Assembly (NCBI GenBank): GCA_016124585.1
Contig: WGNL01000001.1
Span: 124,001-188,000 of the forward strand
DNA length: 64,000 bases
From: Bacteroidota bacterium
GTDB taxonomy: Bacteria; Bacteroidota; Bacteroidia; Chitinophagales; Saprospiraceae
Reading direction: 5' to 3'
The position numbers were made by a program, and so were the translations under genes. The stretch's first letter is position 1. Each line of letters starts with the position of its first letter. Under the pieces are notes generated by a model. It made no database searches. It was given only the letters and a program-made list of their open reading frames with translations, and was not told where the DNA came from. Shown here piece by piece: positions 34,875 to 42,920 of this stretch.

Positions 34875-36676
34875 GGCGTATTTCTTCCTTGTTTAACCCG
34901 GATATTGTAAGCTACATAAACCAAGACTGCAATTCCTATAAACAGTCCCAGCAGCATGAACCTTGCAAACGGGATATAAGTTAATTTTTTGTTCAAAATT
35001 TCCAAATGACCGGGGTCAGAAACTGTGGCAATGCTGCCAAGTTTTTTGTCCAATTTCACTTGGTATTTTGCCTTTTCTTTTAAATCAGTTTCCGCCTCCA
35101 TACTGGCACGAATGGCGTCCGCCTCTTGCTGAAGTGCAGGTATGGTAGCCGGATTTTGTATGGTAGCAATTTCCTCTTTGATTCCAGCATTGCTCAATTG
35201 TTTGATAAGCGAGCTGTTGTCAAGTGTCCAGCCTTCACTACCTAATCTGCTGAAAGCACCTGCCCAATCATTGCCTTTTGGCGTAATGACAGAACCGATG
35301 AAAACGAACAGGAGCAGGGTCGGCGTCACCCATTTGATTATGTGTTTTAGGATAATTGGCAACTTAATATCGGCACCGAGATTGATTTCGTGCCAACCTT
35401 TGGTCATTCCAAAAATCCAAGAGAATAGGACGGTTTCGAGCAAGGCAAAGACCACCAATGATACCGTGCCTGCCCAGTAGTCGTATTCGTCAAAAACACC
35501 ATAATTGTAGAAGAAAACGGTAGGTAGGCCCAAAATGAGAACGATAATTCCGAAGGAAATAGCTCCTTTTTTCTGTTGCCAACCGAATTCGTCTTTCATG
35601 AATCCCATCCACGGGGTACCCATCGCCAACGACGAAGTGATGCCTGCAAAGAACAGCAAGCCAAACCAGAAAACTCCTGCGACTACTGCCAATATTGGGC
35701 CCCATTGCTGAAAGAGGTAAGGCATGGTCTGAAAGGCCATGCCGAAGCCAGCGTTTTCTTGAACCCAAGCTATGCCAAGGTAGCCAGCTGCGATTGGAAT
35801 TACGATGCTGGCACCCAAAACCACCTCAACGAACTCATTCATAAAGCCAGCGGAAACACCATTTAGGGCAATATCCTGCTTGGAGCGCATATAGGCAGCA
35901 TAGCAGTGTATGGTGCCCATTCCCACCGAAAGCGTAAAGAAAATTTGCCCCGCCGCTGCAAGCCAAACTTTGGGGTTGGTCAGCGAATCAAATTGCGGGG
36001 TCCAAAGAAAATTCAAACCATCAATGGCTGATGCGGTCGGGTGTTCTGGAGTAGCGCCAGAAGTGCCCAACGTAAGTCCTTTGATAGCAAGGAACACTGC
36101 AAATAAAATGAGCAACGGCATTCCAATTTTTGCTACTTTTTCCACGCCAGAAAGGCCACGGGAGAGAATCCAAGTGTTCAAGCAAAGGCAGAAAATGTAG
36201 AAAATGACTGCCTCGTAGGGTATGCCAGTAGTGGAGACACCAATGTCAACGTAATCGTTGAAGAAGCCTGCAACTTCGGCTTGACTCTTGCCGGAAAACG
36301 TACCACCAATGGAATGGAAAACATAGGACATCGTCCAAGATTCGATGTAGCAATAGTAGGCCGCAACTGCGATATTGGTAAAAATGCCGAAGACCCCAAA
36401 ATACTTCCAGAGTCGGCCTTTAGCCATTGTGTCAAGGATATAAGGGGTGCTATGGTTTCCGAAGCGGCCACCAAATCGGCCCATGCTCCACTCTATAAGT
36501 AGAAGCGGGATTCCCATCAGGAGGAAGCACACCAAATAGGGGATGATGAAGGCACCTCCGCCATTCTGAACTGCCTGCACTGGGAAGCGCAGAAAGTTGC
36601 CAAGGCCCACGGCGTTGCCCGCCATAGCGAGTATCAGACCGACCCGTGAACCCCATTCTTGTTTGTTTGTACTCAT
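34871..36676 (-). CDS. Neurotransmitter:sodium symporter (NSS) family transporter
   Basis: 601 residues, LeuT-fold sodium-coupled amino-acid importer in the inner membrane. The first helix has EWGSRVGLILAMAGNAVGLGNFLRFP, containing the Na/substrate site GNAVGLGNFLRFP; then NGGGAFIIPYLVCFLLMGIPLLLIEWSMGR. Later GQIFFTLSVGMGTIHCYAAYMRSKQDI (helix 6 region, substrate and Na2) and the helix-8 segment with FFAGITSSLAMG. Oddity: about 100 residues of polar, partly coiled-coil sequence (GSVITPKGNDWAG ... GHLEILNKKLTYI) lie before the last helix, longer than in LeuT. Likely substrates are neutral amino acids. It pairs with the MetS-like gene. Confidence 0.92.
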   Translation of the reverse strand: MSTNKQEWGSRVGLILAMAGNAVGLGNFLRFPVQAVQNGGGAFIIPYLVCFLLMGIPLLLIEWSMGRFGGRFGNHSTPYILDTMAKGRLWKYFGVFGIFTNIAVAAYYCYIESWTMSYVFHSIGGTFSGKSQAEVAGFFNDYVDIGVSTTGIPYEAVIFYIFCLCLNTWILSRGLSGVEKVAKIGMPLLILFAVFLAIKGLTLGTSGATPEHPTASAIDGLNFLWTPQFDSLTNPKVWLAAAGQIFFTLSVGMGTIHCYAAYMRSKQDIALNGVSAGFMNEFVEVVLGASIVIPIAAGYLGIAWVQENAGFGMAFQTMPYLFQQWGPILAVVAGVFWFGLLFFAGITSSLAMGTPWMGFMKDEFGWQQKKGAISFGIIVLILGLPTVFFYNYGVFDEYDYWAGTVSLVVFALLETVLFSWIFGMTKGWHEINLGADIKLPIILKHIIKWVTPTLLLFVFIGSVITPKGNDWAGAFSRLGSEGWTLDNSSLIKQLSNAGIKEEIATIQNPATIPALQQEADAIRASMEAETDLKEKAKYQVKLDKKLGSIATVSDPGHLEILNKKLTYIPFARFMLLGLFIGIAVLVYVAYNIRVKQGRNTP

Positions 36677-37120
36677 TCTTCAGTTAGTTTTGATTCTTTT
36701 TGTCGCTTTTGAGCTTTTGGTCAACAATTTTTAAAAATAAGCGACGCCAAGGTAGTCAGGATTGTTTTTTAAAGAAAAGAATTGAAGGAAAAAGTGGCTT
36801 TTGGCATAATTAGCATCAAATGATTGTTGAAGAAGATTTGCCGAATCCCTTCCACTTGCCGAATTTTTAAGTTTATAAAATATGTTTGGTGAATTTTTGC
36901 TTCGAGTTTATTAAAAAAGGAAAATGGGTGGATGAAAACTGGGAAGAAGTCTATGTGCGAATGCCGGAATAACTTTGCGCTTTTTGTTCATCAACAATCA
37001 ATCAATAATAGTTCATGCACAGTACAAAATATTACTTTTTAGTATGAATTTTGCTAATGAAAACTAACCGTATTTCACTTTAAAAAAACTCGGTAAAACT
37101 TAACTTTTTTCGCTTTCGAT
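36677..37120. other. Intergenic region
   Basis: 444 bases between the divergent NSS gene and the OMP gene. It has a consensus promoter on the plus strand (36856-36888) and, overlapping it, a short coding-like frame from TTG 36886 to TAA 36972 (ends KWVDENWEEVYVRMPE). No terminator or RNA gene is recognised. Confidence 0.45.
36856..36888 (+). promoter_or_regulatory. Promoter candidate upstream of the 37121 gene
   Basis: TTG (36856-36858), a 22-base spacer and TATGTTTG (36881-36888). It predicts a leader of about 225 bases for the OMP gene. Confidence 0.35.
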
Positions 37121-37729
37121 ATGAAAAATTCCCAACTGTTAGTCCTAGCGCTGTGTCTGATGCATTGCTGTAGCCATGCCCAATCTTACAAGGGTTTTTT
37201 CATTGGTCTTAACCAATCAAAGATTCTGAATGATGACCGTTTCAAGGGTGGCAGAACGGGGTGGCATTTGGGTTATGCCCTGCGTGGGGATGTGAAGAAA
37301 AATGCTTTCCTACAACTTGAGCTTTTAGCCAGCATGGAGGGCGGAAGTGCAAAGGATAGTGACACTAGGGCCGTGCTAAGGTATTTGAAAGCCCCAGTAT
37401 TAGTGAATGTGCTTTTGGACCAAAAATCTCCATTACGGGTGGTTTTGGGTGTTCAACCTAGTTTTTACATGGGAGGGAATACCAAAATGCACCGACCAAT
37501 TTACCGACCAAAATTGTGGAAAGCCGATGACTGTAAATATGTTCAGGAAGGTCTGAGCATCAAATATGATAACAATCTCCAAACTCAACCCAAAAATTGG
37601 AACCTTGAGGCAGCCATTGGCTTTGAGATTTTGCGCAAGAAAATGAATTATGGTGTGCGTGCTACCATCGCAGCGCTAAACCAAAATAGATTTCAGACTT
37701 CCACGATTGGACTTAGAGTTGGTTTTTAA
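37121..37729 (+). CDS. Small outer-membrane beta-barrel protein
   Basis: 202 residues. The signal peptide ends CCSHAQ. The mature protein looks like an 8- to 10-strand barrel of the PorT/OMP_b-brl type: YKGFFIGLNQSKI, GWHLGYALRGDV, LKAPVLVNVLLDQKSPLRVVLGVQPSFYMGG, and a last strand FQTSTIGLRVGF with terminal Phe. A Cys residue (DDCKYV) in a long loop is unpaired. Function unknown. Single gene. Confidence 0.78.
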   Translation: MKNSQLLVLALCLMHCCSHAQSYKGFFIGLNQSKILNDDRFKGGRTGWHLGYALRGDVKKNAFLQLELLASMEGGSAKDSDTRAVLRYLKAPVLVNVLLDQKSPLRVVLGVQPSFYMGGNTKMHRPIYRPKLWKADDCKYVQEGLSIKYDNNLQTQPKNWNLEAAIGFEILRKKMNYGVRATIAALNQNRFQTSTIGLRVGF

Positions 37730-37776
37730 AACGGAGATTTAAACTTCTCATCCTCCTGAGTTCAGATTTGAATTTT

Positions 37777-37812
37777 TTAAAAAAAAACGCCGACAAGGCA
37801 GAACCTGTCGGC
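37777..37812 (-). terminator. Terminator between convergent genes, repeat of the rocD stem
   Basis: CGCCGACA (37787-37794) pairs with TGTCGGCG (37805-37812). On the minus strand a run of nine T follows, so it mainly serves the gene at 37839-39242. Confidence 0.85.
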
Positions 37813-37838
37813 GCATTTGAATTTTGAGTTTATTATGC

Positions 37839-39242
37839 TTAACCTTTTCCTTTTCGAGGTTGGCTGCGCTCATTCTTTGTAGAGGATTTTCCTACGGAAC
37901 TATTACCCGTTCGGCTGCTGGGTGCTGAACGGCTCACAGCAGGGGGAGTTGGTTGACGTTGCACTTTTGCTTGCGGCTGCGAGCTATTTTTAGCGCTGCT
38001 GCTCCTTTGATTGCTCGTCGAATTGTTGGCACGTTGGGTTGTTCCCCGAACTGAGGAGTTCAACTGGCGATTATTGCTTTCTGTTTTTGATTTTGAAGCG
38101 GTTGCTGCATTCCTTGTACCTTGTTGCTGGCGATTCTCCGTTTGTGGCCTTGCCTTTTGTGGTTGCACCACAGGACTTTTTTCCCGCTGTTTGGAATCTG
38201 GGACAATATTCGAATGAGTCGAATTCCCACTGCTGGTCTGAGACTTTACCGTTGGGTTCTGCTCCCGCTGTTTTGTATTTGGTTCAGCAACTTTTGGCTG
38301 CGCTGAACGGGGAGTGGCACGGTTGCTAGCTTGCGGCTTTGTCGTTGATTGTTGTTCCCGCTGTCTGTCCGAAAGGTTGGAGGCAGTTGCATTTTCCGAA
38401 CGGTCAATGCTACGGGTGCGAGGGCTTTCCACACTGTTGGAACGCTTGCCATAATTGAAATTGGAACGGCCACCGTGTTCTGCTACGTAGCGTTCAGTCC
38501 GTTGGTGCACAACTGGGGCACTCACTCTTCGTGCGCCATAGTAATGGTGCACTTCGGGAATGCGGTAATTGGGTGCTACGCAATAGTAGTGATGGTAAAC
38601 TACGGTTCGGGTATGCCAGACATGGTAGGGATGAGGATTCCAAGTATGATACCACACTGGGTAATAATTGTAATAGTAAGGAGAGACCCAAACCACATAG
38701 CGTGGCGCAAATATGAACCTGACTGATGGCCATGACCAAGCATTAACGAAGATAGTAGGGCTGTAGTGGTCATAGTAATTGTCGTAGTAGTCCGTTCCGA
38801 CCATATCATCGTATGGATATGGCTCCACGATTTTGGCAGTACCGTAGAGGTCTTCATCCCCCACAATTTGAACTACGGCCTCGCCGTAACGGTTGCGTTT
38901 AACTTCGATAACAGCCACATCCTGTGAAACTCCGTTGTCAACAAGTGCCTGAATGACAATGGCGTGCATGTCGCCGCCTTCTGCATGATCAACTACCCGG
39001 AGGTAGTCAATACGGCCATTGTGGTTCAGGTCGAGGTTGTTCACATTGTAGTCATCGGAGTTTAATTTTCGCTCGAATTCTTCCAATGAGTTTGAGCTTT
39101 TGAAGAGGTCTAAGGCTCCTTCGAGGCTGAAATCATCACCTGGCAGGCCATAATAGTTGTCAGGTAAGTTTGCTGAAAGAAAGACGGGGGCCATGAAGGC
39201 TGCAAGTAGGAGGCAAATCCAAGTTTTCAGATAGAATTTCAT
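37839..39242 (-). CDS. Exported Tyr/His/Trp-rich protein with EF-hand-like motif and basic repeat tail
   Basis: 467 residues from MKFYLKTWICLLLAAFMAPV, the signal peptide; the extension to 39290 is rejected. The N-terminal domain carries LDLNHNGRIDYLRVVDH, a DxNxNGxID calcium-loop pattern, followed by AIVIQALVDNGVSQDVAVIEVKR. The middle (about 165-250) is extremely rich in Tyr, His, Trp and Pro (YYYNYYPVWYHTWNPHPYHV, YHHYYC). The C-terminal ~230 residues are low-complexity Ser/Thr/Gln/Arg/Asn with three imperfect repeats around (K/R)QRE(Q/K)xP and end in basic KGKG. Probably a periplasmic or surface structural protein; the family occurs in Bacteroidota without an assigned role. Confidence 0.75.
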   Translation of the reverse strand: MKFYLKTWICLLLAAFMAPVFLSANLPDNYYGLPGDDFSLEGALDLFKSSNSLEEFERKLNSDDYNVNNLDLNHNGRIDYLRVVDHAEGGDMHAIVIQALVDNGVSQDVAVIEVKRNRYGEAVVQIVGDEDLYGTAKIVEPYPYDDMVGTDYYDNYYDHYSPTIFVNAWSWPSVRFIFAPRYVVWVSPYYYNYYPVWYHTWNPHPYHVWHTRTVVYHHYYCVAPNYRIPEVHHYYGARRVSAPVVHQRTERYVAEHGGRSNFNYGKRSNSVESPRTRSIDRSENATASNLSDRQREQQSTTKPQASNRATPRSAQPKVAEPNTKQREQNPTVKSQTSSGNSTHSNIVPDSKQREKSPVVQPQKARPQTENRQQQGTRNAATASKSKTESNNRQLNSSVRGTTQRANNSTSNQRSSSAKNSSQPQAKVQRQPTPPAVSRSAPSSRTGNSSVGKSSTKNERSQPRKGKG

Positions 39243-39544
39243 TGCTTCAGATTTTAACCACCGGCTGGTGAAAATTTCCGGTATGCTCAAATGACGGATT
39301 TTTTGAGCAAGTGGTTTACAGGTAAGCTTTGAATGACACTTGGTTTCACATTACTTTAACGGGAATCTTAAGGAACAAAAAACTAGATATGCCAATTTTG
39401 GTGAAAATGTTAAGGTCAAAATGAGGTTGGTCGTTTACAAAATAATGTCAATAAACTTTGATTTTTCATAAAGAGTCAAACACCAACTACAAGCAATTGA
39501 CAAAAGCTATCGATGAACCCCTGACTTGTATGTATTAATTACGA
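39243..39544. other. Intergenic region, nothing recognised
   Basis: 302 AT-rich bases between two minus-strand genes. No TAnnTTTG element, hairpin or small gene could be found on either strand. Confidence 0.45.
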
Positions 39545-40441
39545 TTAGAATCGTATTCCATATTCTAGCCCAACCACATAACCTCGTGTTAGGCCATCTG
39601 GCCTTGTGTCCCTAACAATAAATGGCGAGGCAAGACTTAATTGCAGGTTGTTTTTGTCATTTAAATGATAATCCACGAATACGTTTCCGTTAAGCGTAAA
39701 ACCGTCAGAACCATTTATTTCTGCTTTATGATTTCCCACATAGTACAAATCAGTTCCTAAGTGGTAAATGGGCAAAAGGCTAGGCGTTATGGTTACTTTC
39801 CCAAATACCAACGGGTATGAAATTCGCAGCAAAACATCCCCTTTTCGCTCAAATTGATTGGTGCTTTGAAATTCAATAAGTTTAGAGCCGAGCGGGTATT
39901 CATCTGCCATGAATGCATTGCCATTCTGCGTCAATGGCTGTTGGTAGGCAGCTACTGCCATAAGTTTTCCAAATTGCCGACTGATGCCCAATATCAAATC
40001 CAAGGTGCCGAGACTTGACTGATAGTCCATTGGCAACGGCAGTCCATCTTTTTTACGGTCTGCCTTGTTCATCGGGATTTTTAGGCCAAGTATGAAACCC
40101 ATTTTTTCATTTGTGGAATAATTCGCATTTAGGTACAAATCAGAAAGACCGGAAACCGTGATGTCGTTGCCGCTTTGGGTCATAGCCGCCAGTTTAGCGT
40201 CAATTGCAAATCTTTTGCTGAACCTGCGCCCATATTCAACATAGGCTCCGAATACGGCAATATCATGGTCTGCCAAACCATTGGATGCTCCGATTTTGAA
40301 ATGGTTGATGCTGTAGTCAGTTTCGCTTTTTGGCTTAAGTGCATTGAGGCTACAAACGCCAGCATCGGAGCAACCTTGGGCGTTCATTTGGGAATTTGCG
40401 GTTAGAAAAAATAGAATGCTGAGGTAGAAAAATAAACGCAT
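39545..40441 (-). CDS. Outer-membrane beta-barrel protein of the two-component locus
   Basis: 298 residues. Signal peptide ends NSQMNAQ; the mature N-terminus has the short motif GCSDAGVCSL with two Cys. The remainder is beta-strand-like, with alternating aromatic residues (IDAKLAAMTQSG, DLYLNANYSTNEKMGFILGLKIPM, GDVLLRISYPLVFGKVTITPSL, YVVGLEYGIRF) and a terminal Phe. It resembles phenol-degradation-type (MetA-like) or transporter-annotated barrels. It lies 33 bases after a histidine kinase gene, on the same strand, so it is probably co-expressed with it and may be its output target. No substrate can be assigned. Confidence 0.75.
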   Translation of the reverse strand: MRLFFYLSILFFLTANSQMNAQGCSDAGVCSLNALKPKSETDYSINHFKIGASNGLADHDIAVFGAYVEYGRRFSKRFAIDAKLAAMTQSGNDITVSGLSDLYLNANYSTNEKMGFILGLKIPMNKADRKKDGLPLPMDYQSSLGTLDLILGISRQFGKLMAVAAYQQPLTQNGNAFMADEYPLGSKLIEFQSTNQFERKGDVLLRISYPLVFGKVTITPSLLPIYHLGTDLYYVGNHKAEINGSDGFTLNGNVFVDYHLNDKNNLQLSLASPFIVRDTRPDGLTRGYVVGLEYGIRF

Positions 40442-40474
40442 GTAGTGAAATGTAATTAGGTTGTATTTTAGAAA

Positions 40475-41935
40475 TTATGCCGCTATTGAGGGTAACTGAA
40501 ACATGAACGCTGTGCCCTCATTCAACTTACTTTGTACCCGAATGGTTGCGTCGTGCAGCTCCATGATTTTTCGGGCAATGGCCAGCCCAAGACCAGCGCC
40601 AGCGGAAGTTTGTTGACTGGAGTTTGCTTTGCGGTATCGCTCAAAAATTGCAGAATGTTCTGTCTCTGGGATGCCGGGTCCGGTATCTGCTATTCGTACT
40701 TCCACGCTGTTTTCCATTGCCCGGAGGGCAATCGTCACCTTACCTCCACTCGGAGTAAATTTCAGGGCGTTGTCCATCAAATTTTGAATGACCCGTTCCA
40801 CCAGGCCAAGGTCTGCAAAGACCAAGGGCAGGTTCTGAGGTTGGTCAAGTTGAAGCTCTACGCCTTTTTTCTTGGCCAAAATCTGGTATTTCTGGTAGAT
40901 GTCCTGTGCCAGTTCAGAAATGAAAAATGGTTCTTTCTGAGCCTGAATCTGCTTCGCTTCCAATTTTGAATATTCAAACAGCTGTGCAATAAGCTTTGAA
41001 AGTTTTTCAGAGCTCCCCAACACGATTTCCAGGTACTTCAGGCGTTCTTCAGATGAAAGCTGATCGTTTTTGATGGCCAGCGTTTCGACGTAACCCTGCA
41101 TGATAGCGAGCGGTGTTCGAAGGTCATGCGATACGTTTGCGATAAGTTCTCTTCGCAGGTTTTCTACGGATTTTAGTTCCTCAATATTTGCCTCGATAGT
41201 GCTAGCCATGTCATTGAAGGTTGTGGCTAAAACGGATAGCTCCGTATTGCCTGCATCAGTGACACGAGCCTTTCGGTCACCCTCTTTAAATCGCCTAACA
41301 ACCTGGATTATGTCTTGCAAGTTCTTGGTTATCAGCCAGATAGCAACAAGGCCAACCAGCAGGGAACCTATCAGTGCAGCCATGAATACCATTGAACCCG
41401 TTTTCAAAAAATAGCTACCAAGTAGGGTAGAGGTCACTGCCTTGTATTGTTCTCCTGCCAAAATAAGATAGGCGTAGCCCTGCAATTTTTCGTTCTCGAC
41501 AATTGGCGCAGCCGAAAAAACATTGCTGACGCCGGGGTTTTTCGGGTCATCCCCCTCCATGAAAACTTTGCCCTTGTTCTTGATAAAATCCATTACTGGA
41601 GCAAGGTTGACAGATTTCAATTTAACGGTACTGTACGGAACTACATAGTCGATGATGTTACCTGCAGTGTCAAGCAGGTAAACTTCTACGCTGGGGTTTA
41701 CGACCATGATGGAGTGCATGATGTCATGGGTGGCTAGAGTATCAGGCTGGCCGTTTTTGAGCGGTTTTGTTTCTTTGATGAGGTGCTCCGCAAGGTCGCC
41801 ATACAAGCGTTGGTTTACTTCGTGAAAATAGTTGCGGGCAGTGTAAACACTCACGAATACATATGCTACGCCAAGTACCACCATCACTAGTAGAAAGGTT
41901 GCGGATAATTTCCAATATAGCTTGCTAATTCTCAT
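40475..41935 (-). CDS. Sensor histidine kinase
   Basis: 486 residues. Two transmembrane helices (about 10-32 and 180-203) flank a periplasmic sensor of about 145 residues; HAMP follows (about 200-255). The H-box is ELIANVSHDLRTPLAIMQGY with phospho-acceptor H270; N-box QNLMDNALKFTPSGGKV (N385, N389), G1 DTGPGIP (417-423), F-box IFERYRK and G2 GAGLGLA (446-452). All catalytic motifs are present. It lies 111 bases after the OmpR-type regulator gene. The sensor domain shows no recognised ligand pocket. Confidence 0.95.
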   Translation of the reverse strand: MRISKLYWKLSATFLLVMVVLGVAYVFVSVYTARNYFHEVNQRLYGDLAEHLIKETKPLKNGQPDTLATHDIMHSIMVVNPSVEVYLLDTAGNIIDYVVPYSTVKLKSVNLAPVMDFIKNKGKVFMEGDDPKNPGVSNVFSAAPIVENEKLQGYAYLILAGEQYKAVTSTLLGSYFLKTGSMVFMAALIGSLLVGLVAIWLITKNLQDIIQVVRRFKEGDRKARVTDAGNTELSVLATTFNDMASTIEANIEELKSVENLRRELIANVSHDLRTPLAIMQGYVETLAIKNDQLSSEERLKYLEIVLGSSEKLSKLIAQLFEYSKLEAKQIQAQKEPFFISELAQDIYQKYQILAKKKGVELQLDQPQNLPLVFADLGLVERVIQNLMDNALKFTPSGGKVTIALRAMENSVEVRIADTGPGIPETEHSAIFERYRKANSSQQTSAGAGLGLAIARKIMELHDATIRVQSKLNEGTAFMFQLPSIAA

Positions 41936-42046
41936 TTTAAGTAGTCATTGATAGTTATTTAGTCGCTGCTTCAAGTGGTTGGATTTAAATAATCTTCAAT
42001 ATTTTGATGGACCTATTTTCTAAGTTACTCATCCAAAATCCACATC

Positions 42047-42757
42047 CTATAACTCCTCATTGAATCGGTACCCCACACCCCATGTGGTTAAAATATAGGT
42101 TGGCGAGGCAATGTCAGGTTCGATTTTGCTGCGCAACCGGTTGATATGTGAGTTGACAGTATGCTCGTAACCTTCAAATTCGTAACCCCAGACCAGGTCA
42201 AGTATTCTTGAACGGTCATAGCTTTTGCCAGGATTGGAAGCAAGAAGACTGAGCAGGTCAAATTCTTTGGGCGAAAGTTCCACACGCTTATCTTGAATGG
42301 TAGCCCGACGTTTATCAATGTCCAAACTAAGCTCGCCATACCGCAGTACCTGTTTTGGTCTTTTATGGTCAGATCGAGCCGTCCAAAGCTCTTGCCTCCG
42401 GAAAATCGCTTTCACTCGGGCAATGAATTCCCGAACACCAAACGGTTTCGTCAAGTAGTCGTCGGCACCCATCTCAAGGCCCAGCACCTTATCAATCTCC
42501 TCAGATTTGGCAGTAAGCATGAGCACAGGAGTTGTCACTTCTTTGGCCCTAAGCCTCCGGCAAACCTCCAGGCCATCAATGCCAGGCAACATCAAGTCGA
42601 GGACGATGAGGTCGAGAGGGCCTTTTAAAGCAAGGTCAAGGCCAGTGTTGCCGTCGTTGGCAGTTGCGATTTCACAGTTGAGGTCATGTAGGTGGATACT
42701 CAAAAGGTTCACAATGTCCGGGTCGTCTTCCACCACGAGCACTTTCTTTGAAGGCAT
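42047..42757 (-). CDS. OmpR-family response regulator
   Basis: 236 residues. The receiver domain has the acidic pair in VVEDDPD (D11, D12), phospho-acceptor D54 in IVLDLMLPG, Thr in VLMLTAK and Lys in DYLTKPFG. The C-terminal winged helix (about 135-236) has RVELSPKEFDLLSLLASNPGKSYDRSRILDLVWGY and HTVNSHINRLRSKIE. It is the first gene of the set with the kinase and barrel protein. The upstream region carries a direct repeat typical of this family's binding sites. Confidence 0.95.
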   Translation of the reverse strand: MPSKKVLVVEDDPDIVNLLSIHLHDLNCEIATANDGNTGLDLALKGPLDLIVLDLMLPGIDGLEVCRRLRAKEVTTPVLMLTAKSEEIDKVLGLEMGADDYLTKPFGVREFIARVKAIFRRQELWTARSDHKRPKQVLRYGELSLDIDKRRATIQDKRVELSPKEFDLLSLLASNPGKSYDRSRILDLVWGYEFEGYEHTVNSHINRLRSKIEPDIASPTYILTTWGVGYRFNEEL

Positions 42758-42772
42758 GTTCTAGTTTTTTCA

Positions 42773-42809
42773 CAAAAGTAGTGGCGAGTTATCACAGAAG
42801 TATCACGGA
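42773..42809 (-). promoter_or_regulatory. Promoter with OmpR-type direct repeat upstream of the regulator gene
   Basis: On the minus strand TACTTTTG (42780-42773) is a -7 element. It has no -33 partner; instead two copies of ATCAC(A/G)GA (42791-42798 and 42802-42809) repeat with an 11-base period. This fits activator-dependent autoregulation. Confidence 0.45.
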
Positions 42810-42920
42810 TTAGTAGCGTTTCAGAAAGCAGGTTTACAAAACCGATAATTTTTGTTGGGCTAAGCAGGCGTTTTGTACGAACTTGCAGCTTCTATTTTTT
42901 GAAAATCAAATCCTTTTTTC

